Assembly: GCA_016200345.1 (NCBI GenBank)
Contig: JACQEX010000062.1
Coordinates: forward strand, 1 to 48,075
DNA length: 48,075 nucleotides
Direction of reading: 5' to 3'
Source: Nitrospinota bacterium
GTDB lineage: Bacteria > Nitrospinota_A > UBA7883 > JACRGQ01
Part shown: positions 18,763 to 26,316 of the stretch, one piece after another
How positions within the stretch are numbered: the stretch's first letter is position 1
Layout of the letters: each line of letters begins with the position of its first letter
Program-made: the position numbers and the translations under genes
The notes under the pieces: generated by a model
Database searches by the model: none
The model's input: the letters and a program-made list of their open reading frames with translations, nothing else
What the model was told of the DNA's origin: nothing

Positions 18763-19500
18763 CTATTCCTTTTGACCGCAAACCGGGCAGTCTGGGCGCC
18801 TATGGAGCCTGAACTTCCTCAAATCATACCGGTTAAAATCCATTACATTAAGACTTCTTGAAACCTCCCCGAAACCGGAAAGATATTTAATCGCCTCCAA
18901 CGCCGTCAGCGCGCCAATCGTGTGCGCCACCGCCCCAAAAACCGGAAAGCCAAACGGATCCCAGTCCGGCGGAGATTCGGGGTACAGGCACTCGAAACAT
19001 CCGGTTGTTTCCGGCACGAAGAGAGCCGTCTGCGCCGACATGGCGTCCATCGCCGCGTAAAGCAGTGGGACTTTCTTTTCCACCGCCACCTTGTTAAGCG
19101 CGCGCCTCTCCGGAAAATTATGACGCGCGTCAATTATTAAATCCGCCCTTTTTGCCAGGGGCTCCAAAGTCTTCTCGTTGGCGGCGAGGTCGTGCGCCTC
19201 GACGTTGACAAACCGGTTGAACTCGGCAATTCGCCCTGCGGCGGTTTTGGCGCGGGACAGGCCAAGCGCGGACTCGCCCATAAGCGTCTGCCGGTTTAGG
19301 TTCGACTCGGTGAGATTCCCGGAGTGAACCACGATTATATTTCCGACCCCGGCGGCTGTAAGCCCGTACGCCACGGCCCCGCCAAGCCCGCCCACGCCGG
19401 CCAATAGCACGACGGATGATTTTAATTTTTTCTGGTGCGATTCGGTGAAGCCCGGATGCAACAGTTGCCTTCTGTATCGTTTTAGTTCCTCGCGTTCCAT
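18763..19500 (-). CDS. hesA: HesA/MoeB/ThiF-family adenylating protein
   Basis: The 245-residue E1-like protein has an N-terminal RYRRQLLHPGF, the ATP-binding AGVGGLGGAVAYGL, LTESNLNRQTLMGE, and a zinc pair CFEC (near 175) with CPVCGQ at the C-terminus. MoeB and ThiF relatives adenylate small sulfur carriers. HesA is the nif-linked branch, found in nif clusters of cyanobacteria, Frankia and others and thought to help Mo handling for FeMo-cofactor; its reaction is unproven. Its place between nifV and modA supports HesA over a housekeeping MoeB. It lies 12 bases after nifV. Confidence 0.88.
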   Translation of the reverse strand: MEREELKRYRRQLLHPGFTESHQKKLKSSVVLLAGVGGLGGAVAYGLTAAGVGNIIVVHSGNLTESNLNRQTLMGESALGLSRAKTAAGRIAEFNRFVNVEAHDLAANEKTLEPLAKRADLIIDARHNFPERRALNKVAVEKKVPLLYAAMDAMSAQTALFVPETTGCFECLYPESPPDWDPFGFPVFGAVAHTIGALTALEAIKYLSGFGEVSRSLNVMDFNRYDLRKFRLHRRPDCPVCGQKE

Positions 19501-19512
19501 CCGTAAGCCCTC

Positions 19513-20631
19513 CTAGTGGGCTATTTTATTATAGAATCCGGCTAATTCCTCGTCAGACACGCCCCCTTTAATATTCTCCGTAAGCTCACGAATTCCGCCG
19601 ACCACCCCCGCCTCGTCCAGCCGGTCCGTCACGATGCCAAGCTCCCTCATGCGATAAAGCAGGGCCTTTGTCCCGGAATGTTTGCCAATTACAATTTGCC
19701 GTCGCACGCCCACAAGCTCCGGCGCAAACGGCTCGTACATGGAGGGGTCTTTTAAAACGCCGTCCACGTGTATGCCCGATTCGTGCGCGAAAACCTTTTC
19801 GCCTACGATGCTTTTATGCTCGGAGAGCGGACGCGCCGCCGCACGGCTTACATATTCCGCCAGCGGGCGCAAATGTTCGGTTTTTACGCCGGTCTCGATT
19901 CCCAAAATTACCTTCAGCGCCATGACGACCTCCTCAAGCGGGGCGTTCCCCGCCCGTTCCCCCAGGCCGACCACGGTGGTGTCTATGCACACGGCCCCGG
20001 ACTTGACCCCGGATATCGCGTTGGCCGTCGCAAGGCCGAAATCGTTGTGCGTGTGTATTTCCAGCTCGCACCCCGCCAGGCAACCGGCCAGCGCATCCAA
20101 ACGTTCTTTTAAGGCGAAAGGCTCCATAATCCCCACCGTGTCGCAATACCTTATCCTAACGGCGCCGCACGCCTTGGAGGCCACGGCAAACTTCGTCAGA
20201 AAGTCGGGATTCGCCCTCGAGGCGTCCTCCATGCCCACGGACAGAACGGCCCCGGCGGACGCCACCAACTTGGAGATGCCATCCAATTGCTCAAACGCCC
20301 ACGCCCTCCCCTTCCCAATTTTTTTCTCCAGCATCAAATCCGAAACTGGAAACGAAACGTGAATGTTTTTAACTCCGCACTCCAGCGAGTGCCTGACATC
20401 CTCCGCCCTCGCGCGGTTCCACGCGATTATCTGGGCGCGCAGACCGAGCCCGGCTATTCGGCGCACCGCCTCCTTTTCAACCGAGCCCATCGCCGGCACT
20501 CCGGCCTCTATGTAGTGCACTCCGGCGGCGTCCAACATCCGGGCAATCGTAATTTTTTCGTCCAACGTAAAAAGAACCCCCGGCGACTGTTCGCCGTCGC
20601 GCAGGGTGGTGTCTATGATTTTAATGTTCAT
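19513..20631 (-). CDS. nifV: Homocitrate synthase NifV
   Basis: NifV (372 residues) joins acetyl-CoA and 2-oxoglutarate to make R-homocitrate, the organic ligand of FeMo-cofactor. It is a DRE-TIM metallolyase: IIDTTLRDGEQSPGVLF at the N-terminus, ELEIHTHNDFGLATANA with the metal-binding His-x-His, and GLGERAGNAPLEEVVMAL. HKSIVGEKVFAHESGIHVDG is typical of homocitrate synthase. LeuA or CimA would be the alternative, but the size and position between nifT and hesA decide. The ATG follows the nifT stop directly, with no intervening base. Confidence 0.95.
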   Translation of the reverse strand: MNIKIIDTTLRDGEQSPGVLFTLDEKITIARMLDAAGVHYIEAGVPAMGSVEKEAVRRIAGLGLRAQIIAWNRARAEDVRHSLECGVKNIHVSFPVSDLMLEKKIGKGRAWAFEQLDGISKLVASAGAVLSVGMEDASRANPDFLTKFAVASKACGAVRIRYCDTVGIMEPFALKERLDALAGCLAGCELEIHTHNDFGLATANAISGVKSGAVCIDTTVVGLGERAGNAPLEEVVMALKVILGIETGVKTEHLRPLAEYVSRAAARPLSEHKSIVGEKVFAHESGIHVDGVLKDPSMYEPFAPELVGVRRQIVIGKHSGTKALLYRMRELGIVTDRLDEAGVVGGIRELTENIKGGVSDEELAGFYNKIAH

Positions 20632-20832
20632 TTACAACTTCCTCGCCTCGAGCGTCAGCGGCAACTGCGGCATTTGGAGCAGTGGCTCCACATACAATTT
20701 CATTCCTCCCTGCAATTCAAGAGTGCCGCCGAAAGTATGATTTGGGTCGGTCGCTACGACCTTCAACTCCAAATCCTTCTTGGGAATGTAGATCGAAAGT
20801 GACCCGCCGCTTTCCCTGACCGTAACTTTCAT
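20632..20832 (-). CDS. nifT: NifT/FixU small protein
   Basis: This 66-residue protein matches the NifT/FixU family: MKVTVRESGGSLSIYIPKKD, then FGGTLELQGGMKLYVEP and the C-terminal LTLEARKL. Its function is unknown; it is widespread in nif clusters and usually dispensable in the laboratory. Its ATG overlaps the nifB stop as ATGA and its stop abuts the nifV ATG, so it is translated between NifB and NifV. Confidence 0.92.
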   Translation of the reverse strand: MKVTVRESGGSLSIYIPKKDLELKVVATDPNHTFGGTLELQGGMKLYVEPLLQMPQLPLTLEARKL

Positions 20833-22220
20833 AACGCACCCCTTAACGCAAATTGTTCGGCGCCAACTACGGCGCGGCCCGCCCGTTCCGCCGCCTCCAC
20901 GGCCGCTTTTTCAATCGGGACGTACGGCAAATCCGTAACAGACAAAACCCCGCGCGACAGAAGCTTTTTGTTAATCCCATAACCGGTCTTAAGCGAGACG
21001 ACGGCGGAACAATCGGAAATCGTTTTTATAATCATTTCCAACCCGGAGTCCTCCTCCCCGCAGGTCTCGGAACCGGAGCAATGCGGCTTTTTAACTCTCC
21101 TCACGTTAATAAACTCGGCCCTGCCGTTAATCACCTTGTAGACGTAAAACTCCCGCGCATGGCCGAAGTGTTGGTTTATAAGGCCGTTTCCGGCGGAACA
21201 ACAGGCGACAAGAATTCCGTTCTTCAAATTCGCAACGTCGGTGGCGACCGCCGTTTTTGAGACGATGGCGGCGACCCTCTCCCTCCACTCGGCGCGCAAC
21301 TTTTGGCCGTGGTCCCGCTCTGCCGTAAAACCTTCGCCGTTCGCCGTCGTGTGCTCGGCGAACCGGTCGTCGTCCAGCATCCCGGCGGCGTCCGCCCTGC
21401 ACTGTCGGCAGTGGGCCATCTGCTTAATGTCGCCGCACGCCTCGCGCACCGACTCTACCATCTGCGGCGTCGGTTCCGGCCTCCCCTCAAGCCCGAATTT
21501 TGTGCCGTGCGCCTTGTCCGATATCAGCGGCATTATGTTGTGCATAAAAACACCGGCCAGCTTCAGCTTTTTTGCCAGCGCCGGAAGTTCCGCGTCGTTC
21601 AGTCCGGGAATCAGCACGGAGTTCACCTTCACCAACACGCCCGCTCCGACCAAGGCTCGAACCCCCTCCGTCTGTCGGTTTAAAAACCATTCCATCGCTT
21701 CGATGGAGCGCGACTTTTTTCCGTCCATTAAAACCCAGTCGTAAATTTCCATCGCGGTCTTTGGCGAGGTCGTGTTCACCGTCACCGTCACGTGCTTGAC
21801 CCCGGCGTCTATGATTGCGTCCAAATTTTCAAGAATTGCGAGGCCGTTCGTCGAAAGGCACGGCGTTACGTCCGGGAAATTTTCCCTAATCAACCGCAAA
21901 GTTTTAAAGGTTCTCGCGGGGGAGGCAAGCGAATCGCCCGGCCCCGCAATTCCGACGACGCTCAATTTTTTTAATTTTTTGGCGAAATGATATGCTTTTC
22001 CCAGCGCCTCACCGGGCCGTAGCCTTTCGCTTACGACGCCGGGCCTGCTCTCGTTTGAACAATCGTACTTGCGATTGCAGTAATTGCATTGTATGTTGCA
22101 CGCCGGGGCCACGGCCAGATGCAGGCGCGCAAAATAATGCTGTGCCTGCCGAGAGTAGCAGGGATGCGTGGCGACGGATTCCGGCTCCGAGCCGGAATTG
22201 GACGAAGAACAATTTTTCAA
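20829..22220 (-). CDS. nifB: FeMo-cofactor biosynthesis protein NifB (radical SAM + NifX-like domain)
   Basis: NifB makes NifB-co, the 8Fe-9S-C core, by radical-SAM chemistry. The cluster motif CNIQCNYC (Cys41, Cys45, Cys48 from the chosen start) is preceded by HPCYSRQAQ and followed by GPGDSLASPARTF. MPLISDKAHGTKFGLEGRPEP and HCRQCRADA are family marks. The C-terminal 120 residues (ILVACCSAGNGLINQHFGHAREF) form the fused NifX-like domain. No ATG exists near the N-terminus. A TTG at 22220 is chosen because GAGGTG lies just upstream; a TTG at 22232 would add 4 residues. It heads the eight-gene operon that runs to modC, under a sigma-54 promoter. Confidence 0.96.
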   Translation of the reverse strand: MKNCSSSNSGSEPESVATHPCYSRQAQHYFARLHLAVAPACNIQCNYCNRKYDCSNESRPGVVSERLRPGEALGKAYHFAKKLKKLSVVGIAGPGDSLASPARTFKTLRLIRENFPDVTPCLSTNGLAILENLDAIIDAGVKHVTVTVNTTSPKTAMEIYDWVLMDGKKSRSIEAMEWFLNRQTEGVRALVGAGVLVKVNSVLIPGLNDAELPALAKKLKLAGVFMHNIMPLISDKAHGTKFGLEGRPEPTPQMVESVREACGDIKQMAHCRQCRADAAGMLDDDRFAEHTTANGEGFTAERDHGQKLRAEWRERVAAIVSKTAVATDVANLKNGILVACCSAGNGLINQHFGHAREFYVYKVINGRAEFINVRRVKKPHCSGSETCGEEDSGLEMIIKTISDCSAVVSLKTGYGINKKLLSRGVLSVTDLPYVPIEKAAVEAAERAGRAVVGAEQFALRGAL

Positions 22221-22255
22221 GTTGCACCTCAATTTCTATTTGGAGTCTATGAATG

Positions 22256-22271
22256 AGCAATGGCGGCGCCA
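22256..22271 (-). promoter_or_regulatory. Sigma-54 promoter of the nifB operon
   Basis: On the minus strand TGGCGC-CGCCA-TTGCT keeps the invariant GG and GC 10 bases apart and differs from TGGCAC-N5-TTGCT at one base. Transcription would begin near 22246, about 26 bases before the nifB TTG. Confidence 0.85.
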
Positions 22272-22338
22272 AACTCTGCAAATCACGCAACCATTTGTTT
22301 TTTATGGGACGTCATGGAATGGCGGGGCCGATACGGAC

Positions 22339-22354
22339 TGTATGATAAGCGACA
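22339..22354 (-). promoter_or_regulatory. NifA upstream activator sequence for nifB
   Basis: TGTATGATAAGCGACA matches TGT-N4-T-N5-ACA at every defined base, and the opposite strand fits too. It lies about 95-110 bases upstream of the predicted nifB transcription start. It is only 19 bases before the draT ATG and covers a TATGAT that could be draT's -10. Confidence 0.85.
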
Positions 22355-22372
22355 TTTTGTAGGGTTTGCTAC

Positions 22373-23194
22373 ATGGATAGATTCTATTACGAACACACCA
22401 ATTTAATAGGGATTCCAACCAGTTATTTCGCCTCGCCCGCGTTCAACCTTTCCCCGTCGCCGATTCACCTAAACGGCGTGATGGAGATGAACGCCCCGTT
22501 GTTCAAGGCGATGGACACGATGGAGACGTCCGACGACGTCGCGAACATTTTCATCGAGCACATGCGCGTGATGTTCGAGCTGGACGTCAAACCGCCGGAA
22601 GGAAAACGAAAAAGTTTTAGGGCGAATTTTGCGAGGCTCATAAAAGGGTGGAGGTTCGACTCCAACCGTCCCGAGGGGGCCGTGATGAAAGGCTGGGCCG
22701 AGAGCAGGTTTGGCCTGCCGCCGCTTTATCACGCGCAAAAAATTACTAACGTCAACTCGCCGGCGTATATGGCCTATACTGCGGAAAAAATGCACGCGCG
22801 ATTTAACAACAACGCCATATATTCCCAGTTCGACCTTCTCTACGAGTACTGCCAGTATTATCAACGCCGCTTCGGGCCTCGCACAGGGAAATACAAACTT
22901 TTTCGAGGGGCGAACATCAGCGGCGACGAGCAGGAAATAATAGAAAAACGGGGGAAGCTTCTTTGGGTGACGAGGAACAACTCTCTTGTCAGCTACACCT
23001 CCGACGTGGAGCGTGCGGACGAATTTGGGGGCACAATCCTGCAAACCGAGGTGCCTTTCGAGAAGGTGCTTTGTTTCCCGAATCTGCTACCAGGCTTGAT
23101 ATCGGGCGACGAAAAGGAATACATCGTGTTGGGCGGAGATTATATTTCGTCGGTCGTGAACGTTCTGTCCGTTTCCAAGTCGCGCAAAAAATGA
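22373..23194 (+). CDS. draT: DraT, NAD+-dinitrogenase reductase ADP-ribosyltransferase
   Basis: DraT (273 residues) transfers ADP-ribose from NAD+ to NifH Arg99 when ammonium or darkness/energy signals arrive, shutting nitrogenase off. Family marks are NLIGIPTSYFASPAFN, HLNGVMEMNAPLF, GWRFDSNRPEGAVMKGW, ESRFGLPPLYH, QFDLLYEYCQYYQRRFG and EYIVLGGDYISS. It diverges from nifB, with 152 bases between the two starts. TAGGG lies 8 bases before the ATG. In most draTG organisms the two genes are adjacent; here draG is at the end of the nifH operon. GlnB/GlnK proteins that usually control DraT are not in the window. Confidence 0.93.
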   Translation: MDRFYYEHTNLIGIPTSYFASPAFNLSPSPIHLNGVMEMNAPLFKAMDTMETSDDVANIFIEHMRVMFELDVKPPEGKRKSFRANFARLIKGWRFDSNRPEGAVMKGWAESRFGLPPLYHAQKITNVNSPAYMAYTAEKMHARFNNNAIYSQFDLLYEYCQYYQRRFGPRTGKYKLFRGANISGDEQEIIEKRGKLLWVTRNNSLVSYTSDVERADEFGGTILQTEVPFEKVLCFPNLLPGLISGDEKEYIVLGGDYISSVVNVLSVSKSRKK

Positions 23195-23226
23195 GGCGTG
23201 GCTCGCAATGCCAAGTTCCCGGATTC

Positions 23227-24336
23227 CTATTCCCTTCTCATTCTTTCCCTTTTGACGGCGGGGGGAATCTCAGTCAGCGGAAGCACCTCGTCCACGTGCC
23301 CGGTTGCAACGGCGCTTCCGGGCATGCCCCATACCACGCTGGTCGCCTGGTCCTGGGCCAATATATGCGCCCCGGCGCGTTTTAACGCCGCCAGAGCCTG
23401 CGAACCGTCCGCCCCCATGCCGGTTAAAACAACCGCCACAATCCCGCCGGAATAGGCCAGGGCCGCCGACCTAAATAAAACGTCAACGGACGGACGGCAT
23501 CCGTTCTCAGCCGGCCTGTCGTTTACGACGATGCTCGTCTTGCCCCCTGTTTTGCCGACAAGCATGTGCCTGCCACCGGGCGCGATGTATATCCTGTCGT
23601 TTCTCACCTCTTCGCCGTTCGAGGCCTCCACCACCTCGTGACGGCATTTTGAATTAAGGCTTTCGGCGAGCGACGAGGTAAAAATAGGCGGCATGTGTTG
23701 CACCACCAAAATCGGCACCTCCACCGCGTCCGAAATCGCCGGCATCACGGCGACCAGCGCCTTCGGCCCGCCCGTCGAAACTCCGATGACCACGACGCTA
23801 ACCGCCTTGGCGGACGCGGGTTTTGCCCCGACGACGACGGGGTGCTTTGCGGACCCCGCGACAGCCGGCAATCCCCTGCCATTTTTTTTTCTCATTAACC
23901 CGAACTGTCGCACCCGCATCATCAGGTGCTTTCGGAGGGAATCCATGTTTTCCAACGCGTTTTCGGCGTTCGGTTTCGTCACGAAGTCAAAAGCCCCGTT
24001 TTCCAGCGCAGTTATGGTTATGCCGGCGCCTTCAATCGTGTGCGCGCTGACCATGATGACGCCAATGCCGGAACCGGCGGAATCGTTAAATTTTTGGATG
24101 GCCTCCAGCGTCTCAAGCCCGTTCATCTCGGGCATTTCAAGGTCAAGAGTGACCAAATCCGGCGGATTGGCGGACGACTTTATAAACTCCATCGCCTTCA
24201 CCCCGTTCATCACGGAGCCGACGACCTTTATTCCCTGCTCCCCCTTGAAAACCTCCTCGACGACGCGGCGGAATATCAACGAGTCGTCCACTATCAGGAT
24301 TCGCATCTCATCGGTAAAACCTAAGGTTTGGGACAT
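23227..24336 (-). CDS. cheB: CheB, chemotaxis response regulator methylesterase (orphan)
   Basis: The receiver domain (Asp65 in LVTLDLEMPEMNG) is joined by a linker to a CheB methylesterase domain with the catalytic triad in GVSTGGPKAL (Ser), VVQHMPP (His) and LTGMGADGSQAL (Asp). CheB removes methyl groups from chemoreceptors. The ATG at 24336 (369 residues) is preferred. A later ATG at 24306 (MRILIVDDS) is equally usual for the family, and a longer frame to 24513 looks non-coding. No cheA, cheR or receptor gene is nearby; cheX at 37132 is the only other chemotaxis gene here. It converges with draT. Confidence 0.93.
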   Translation of the reverse strand: MSQTLGFTDEMRILIVDDSLIFRRVVEEVFKGEQGIKVVGSVMNGVKAMEFIKSSANPPDLVTLDLEMPEMNGLETLEAIQKFNDSAGSGIGVIMVSAHTIEGAGITITALENGAFDFVTKPNAENALENMDSLRKHLMMRVRQFGLMRKKNGRGLPAVAGSAKHPVVVGAKPASAKAVSVVVIGVSTGGPKALVAVMPAISDAVEVPILVVQHMPPIFTSSLAESLNSKCRHEVVEASNGEEVRNDRIYIAPGGRHMLVGKTGGKTSIVVNDRPAENGCRPSVDVLFRSAALAYSGGIVAVVLTGMGADGSQALAALKRAGAHILAQDQATSVVWGMPGSAVATGHVDEVLPLTEIPPAVKRERMRRE

Positions 24337-24405
24337 TCTGTGAAGTCTAATACAAATCACCCAAGCCCACAAGCGAACCCCGTCGCCATTCGCCCTCGTC
24401 GGGGG

Positions 24406-24411
24406 TATAAT
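24406..24411 (+). promoter_or_regulatory. TATAAT just upstream of the small cysteine protein
   Basis: A perfect TATAAT ends 6 bases before the ATG at 24418, with TCGCCA (4 of 6 matches to TTGACA) 17 bases upstream. This places the transcription start at or next to the A of the ATG, a leaderless layout. Confidence 0.35.
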
Positions 24412-24417
24412 CCGGGA

Positions 24418-24597
24418 ATGGGCGGTTGGGATTGTCCTCATAATGTTGACGACAAATGCGCGGCGTTGAACGACGTGAAATGCAACCCCGGGATGAAGGG
24501 GTGCGTCTTGCACGGGCGGGTTACCTTTGCGGATTCCTCAAAAAACCGCCCCAAAGCCGGCCGCAAGGGCGGCGACGCAAAAACAAAAGAACGATAG
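24418..24597 (+). CDS. Small four-cysteine protein, conserved hypothetical
   Basis: The 59-residue protein has DCPHNVDDKCAALNDVKCNPGMKGCVLHGRV: four cysteines (C-x7-C-x7-C-x5-C) in the first 30 residues, then a basic tail (KNRPKAGRKGGDAKTKER). The cysteines could hold zinc or an iron-sulfur cluster. I recall similar short proteins with a CxPGMKGCVL motif from other Gram-negatives, but no function is known. A longer in-frame start at 24328 is unlikely because it overlaps the cheB 5' end. No ribosome site precedes the ATG; see the TATAAT at 24406. Confidence 0.65.
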   Translation: MGGWDCPHNVDDKCAALNDVKCNPGMKGCVLHGRVTFADSSKNRPKAGRKGGDAKTKER

Positions 24598-24605
24598 CAC
24601 CACCG

Positions 24606-25070
24606 CTACCGCGACATCTGCTCCATAAGCTTCTCCAGCTTGTCCACCGTGCAATGATCGCAGTCGGCGGTTTTTCGCAAAATATCCCTTCCGTCTATCA
24701 CGTCGTACACGACCAGCGTGGCGACGATGGCGGTCTCGTCCTTGCGTAGGGGCTTGAAGGCGATTAAGACCTCGGCGTTAAACTGGGCGGCGATTCGCGT
24801 GTAGCACTTCTGGAGGTCGCAGTCCTCCTTTTGGTTTTCCTCGCGAAGAACCTTTGCGGCGTATGCGTTGACCTCCGCGCCCGAAATAATCGTGTATCGT
24901 CCGTCGAACAGACGGGCAAGCCGCGCCTCCAAAACGGATTTTTCCTCCGTGGTCAGCGTTCCGCCGACTGGCATGACCACCGCCCTCGTTTTTTCCTTGG
25001 CAGGGGCCGACTGCGGAAGAACGGACATTGACATTAGTATTAGCAAGAAAAGCACAACGTATTTTTTCAT
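24606..25070 (-). CDS. Exported protein with the four-cysteine CDLxxCY domain
   Basis: 154 residues with a signal peptide (MKKYVVLFLLILMSMSVLPQSAPA). The mature part has a beta-rich start (RAVVMPVGGTLTTEEKS), then DCDLQKCYTRIAAQFNAEVLIAF and a second cysteine pair DCDHC near the C-terminus. The same domain opens the larger exported protein at 27653-29551 (CDLTRCYGAIAVEFNAE, CPGC). It resembles the TolB-N/CsgG-like periplasmic fold that reads as locate-and-bind modules, but this is inference. It is the last gene of a four-gene operon; its start shares one base with the stop of the DUF1573-cytochrome gene (TAATG). Confidence 0.8.
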   Translation of the reverse strand: MKKYVVLFLLILMSMSVLPQSAPAKEKTRAVVMPVGGTLTTEEKSVLEARLARLFDGRYTIISGAEVNAYAAKVLREENQKEDCDLQKCYTRIAAQFNAEVLIAFKPLRKDETAIVATLVVYDVIDGRDILRKTADCDHCTVDKLEKLMEQMSR

Positions 25071-25801
25071 TAGTTCTCCAAAGAGCGAATATAGGCCACC
25101 AACGAATCAACCTGCCCCGCCGTCAGCGGAGGCGTTACGCCGTCCACAAACGGCGGCATATTTTGTTCGGCGATTCCGCTTCGTATCGTGTTGCGAATAA
25201 AATCGTCAGTCGCGGTTTTCAGCCACTCCTCGTCGTCCAGCGCCCTTGCCGAGGCGCCGACTCCCCTTTTTCCGTGGCATTGCGAGCAAACCCGATGATA
25301 AAGATATATCCCCGAAAATCCCTCGGCGGACTCCAAATGGCAACTCTTGCATTTTGCGTCCCTCGTCACCGGAACGCCCGGCTCCACGGGCGGATGCGGC
25401 GGAGGCGTCAGCTCCGCCATAAGTGAAATTTCCATGACCGGTTTTACTGAATTTCTAAGCCGCACCTCCACCGTTTTGTTTGTGGAGCCTTTCTTTCCCT
25501 TTGTGTCAATGGTCACCTCCATCTCCCCGCTTTCCCCCGGCTCGTATTTCCGCAGGGCCGCCGCGGCGGTGGTGCACCCGCACGACGTCTTTGTGCCTGT
25601 TATCCAAACCGGCCCCGCGCCCTCGTTGCGAAATTTGAACGTGTGCTTTATAACGTCCCCCTCGGTAACAGTCCCGAAGTTAAAGAACGTCTCCTCAAAC
25701 GCCAGCTTTCCCTTTTCCCCCTGTTGGAAAGGGCTAAAACCGGCGCAGGCAAAAAGGAAGGCGGTCAATAAAAGAAAAACAATTTCTTTTCTCAAACTCA
25801 T
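25070..25801 (-). CDS. DUF1573 domain-cytochrome c fusion, exported
   Basis: The 243-residue protein has an N-terminal signal with a possible lipobox at Cys19 (LLTAFLFAC). A DUF1573 immunoglobulin-like domain follows (residues 30-130), with FNFGTVTEGDVIKHTFKFRN and TSCGCTTA. The C-terminal part has two heme c motifs, CKSCH at 151-155 and CSQCH at 172-176, and a probable axial Met in QNMPPF. It is likely an anchored periplasmic electron carrier. It overlaps the TlpA-like gene by ATGA, so a redox partnership is plausible. DUF1573 proteins often accompany envelope assembly, but no reaction is known. Confidence 0.85.
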   Translation of the reverse strand: MSLRKEIVFLLLTAFLFACAGFSPFQQGEKGKLAFEETFFNFGTVTEGDVIKHTFKFRNEGAGPVWITGTKTSCGCTTAAAALRKYEPGESGEMEVTIDTKGKKGSTNKTVEVRLRNSVKPVMEISLMAELTPPPHPPVEPGVPVTRDAKCKSCHLESAEGFSGIYLYHRVCSQCHGKRGVGASARALDDEEWLKTATDDFIRNTIRSGIAEQNMPPFVDGVTPPLTAGQVDSLVAYIRSLEN

Positions 25802-26316
25802 TTCCCTTCCAGTGCCGCCACCGCCTTTTCGACCATGGGGATGTTCATTCCGTCAACGACCGCGCGCACCACGTTGTCCCCGTCCAACACCACCGTCAGC
25901 GGAAGTTGCTTGAATCCATACAACTCCCGCAACTTTACACCGCCGACCAATACGGTTCTGACGTGCGCCTTAAGCGAGCCGACAAATTTCTTTACGCCCG
26001 CCGCATCCACGTTGCCGTCTTTTTTCCAGGGGACGTGCACCGCATAAAACAAAACCTTTGGATGGCGTTTTTCCATCTCGGCAAACTCCGGCATCTCCTG
26101 TACGCACGGCACGCAGGTTCTGTTGAAGAAATTGACCACTTTCACCTTGTCCGGGGCGCGGGACATCGAGAACGGCTCCTCGGTGTCAATCGTAGAACCG
26201 ACCACGTTTGGGGCGGGTTTCCCCACCACGGCCAGCAACTCTGCAAACAGGACGTTTGCCGACAAAAGGGAAAACATCCCTGCCGCGACGACGGTTATCC
26301 AAAAAACTCTTTTCAT
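25798..26316 (-). CDS. TlpA/ResA-like periplasmic thioredoxin
   Basis: 172 residues: a signal peptide or anchor (VFWITVVAAGMFSLLSANVLF), then a thioredoxin fold with Cys68-Val-Pro-Cys71 (NFFNRTCVPCVQEMP). The cis-proline is in FKQLPLTVVLDG, as in AhpC/TSA-like TlpA proteins. It probably reduces periplasmic disulfides, such as cytochrome c apo-cysteines. The neighbouring gene encodes a c-type cytochrome, and both genes overlap by ATGA. It also overlaps the upstream LPP20 gene by ATGA. Confidence 0.9.
   Translation of the reverse strand: MKRVFWITVVAAGMFSLLSANVLFAELLAVVGKPAPNVVGSTIDTEEPFSMSRAPDKVKVVNFFNRTCVPCVQEMPEFAEMEKRHPKVLFYAVHVPWKKDGNVDAAGVKKFVGSLKAHVRTVLVGGVKLRELYGFKQLPLTVVLDGDNVVRAVVDGMNIPMVEKAVAALEGK

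Noticed and set aside
22277-22293. Second sigma-54-like motif TGG ... TTGCA upstream of nifB
   Set aside because: The GG and GC are 11 bases apart, and sigma-54 promoters need 10. The site at 22256-22271 has the right spacing.
22168-22362. Plus-strand 64-codon frame over the nifB start
   Set aside because: It overlaps the nifB 5' end and promoter, has no ribosome site, and has no family match.
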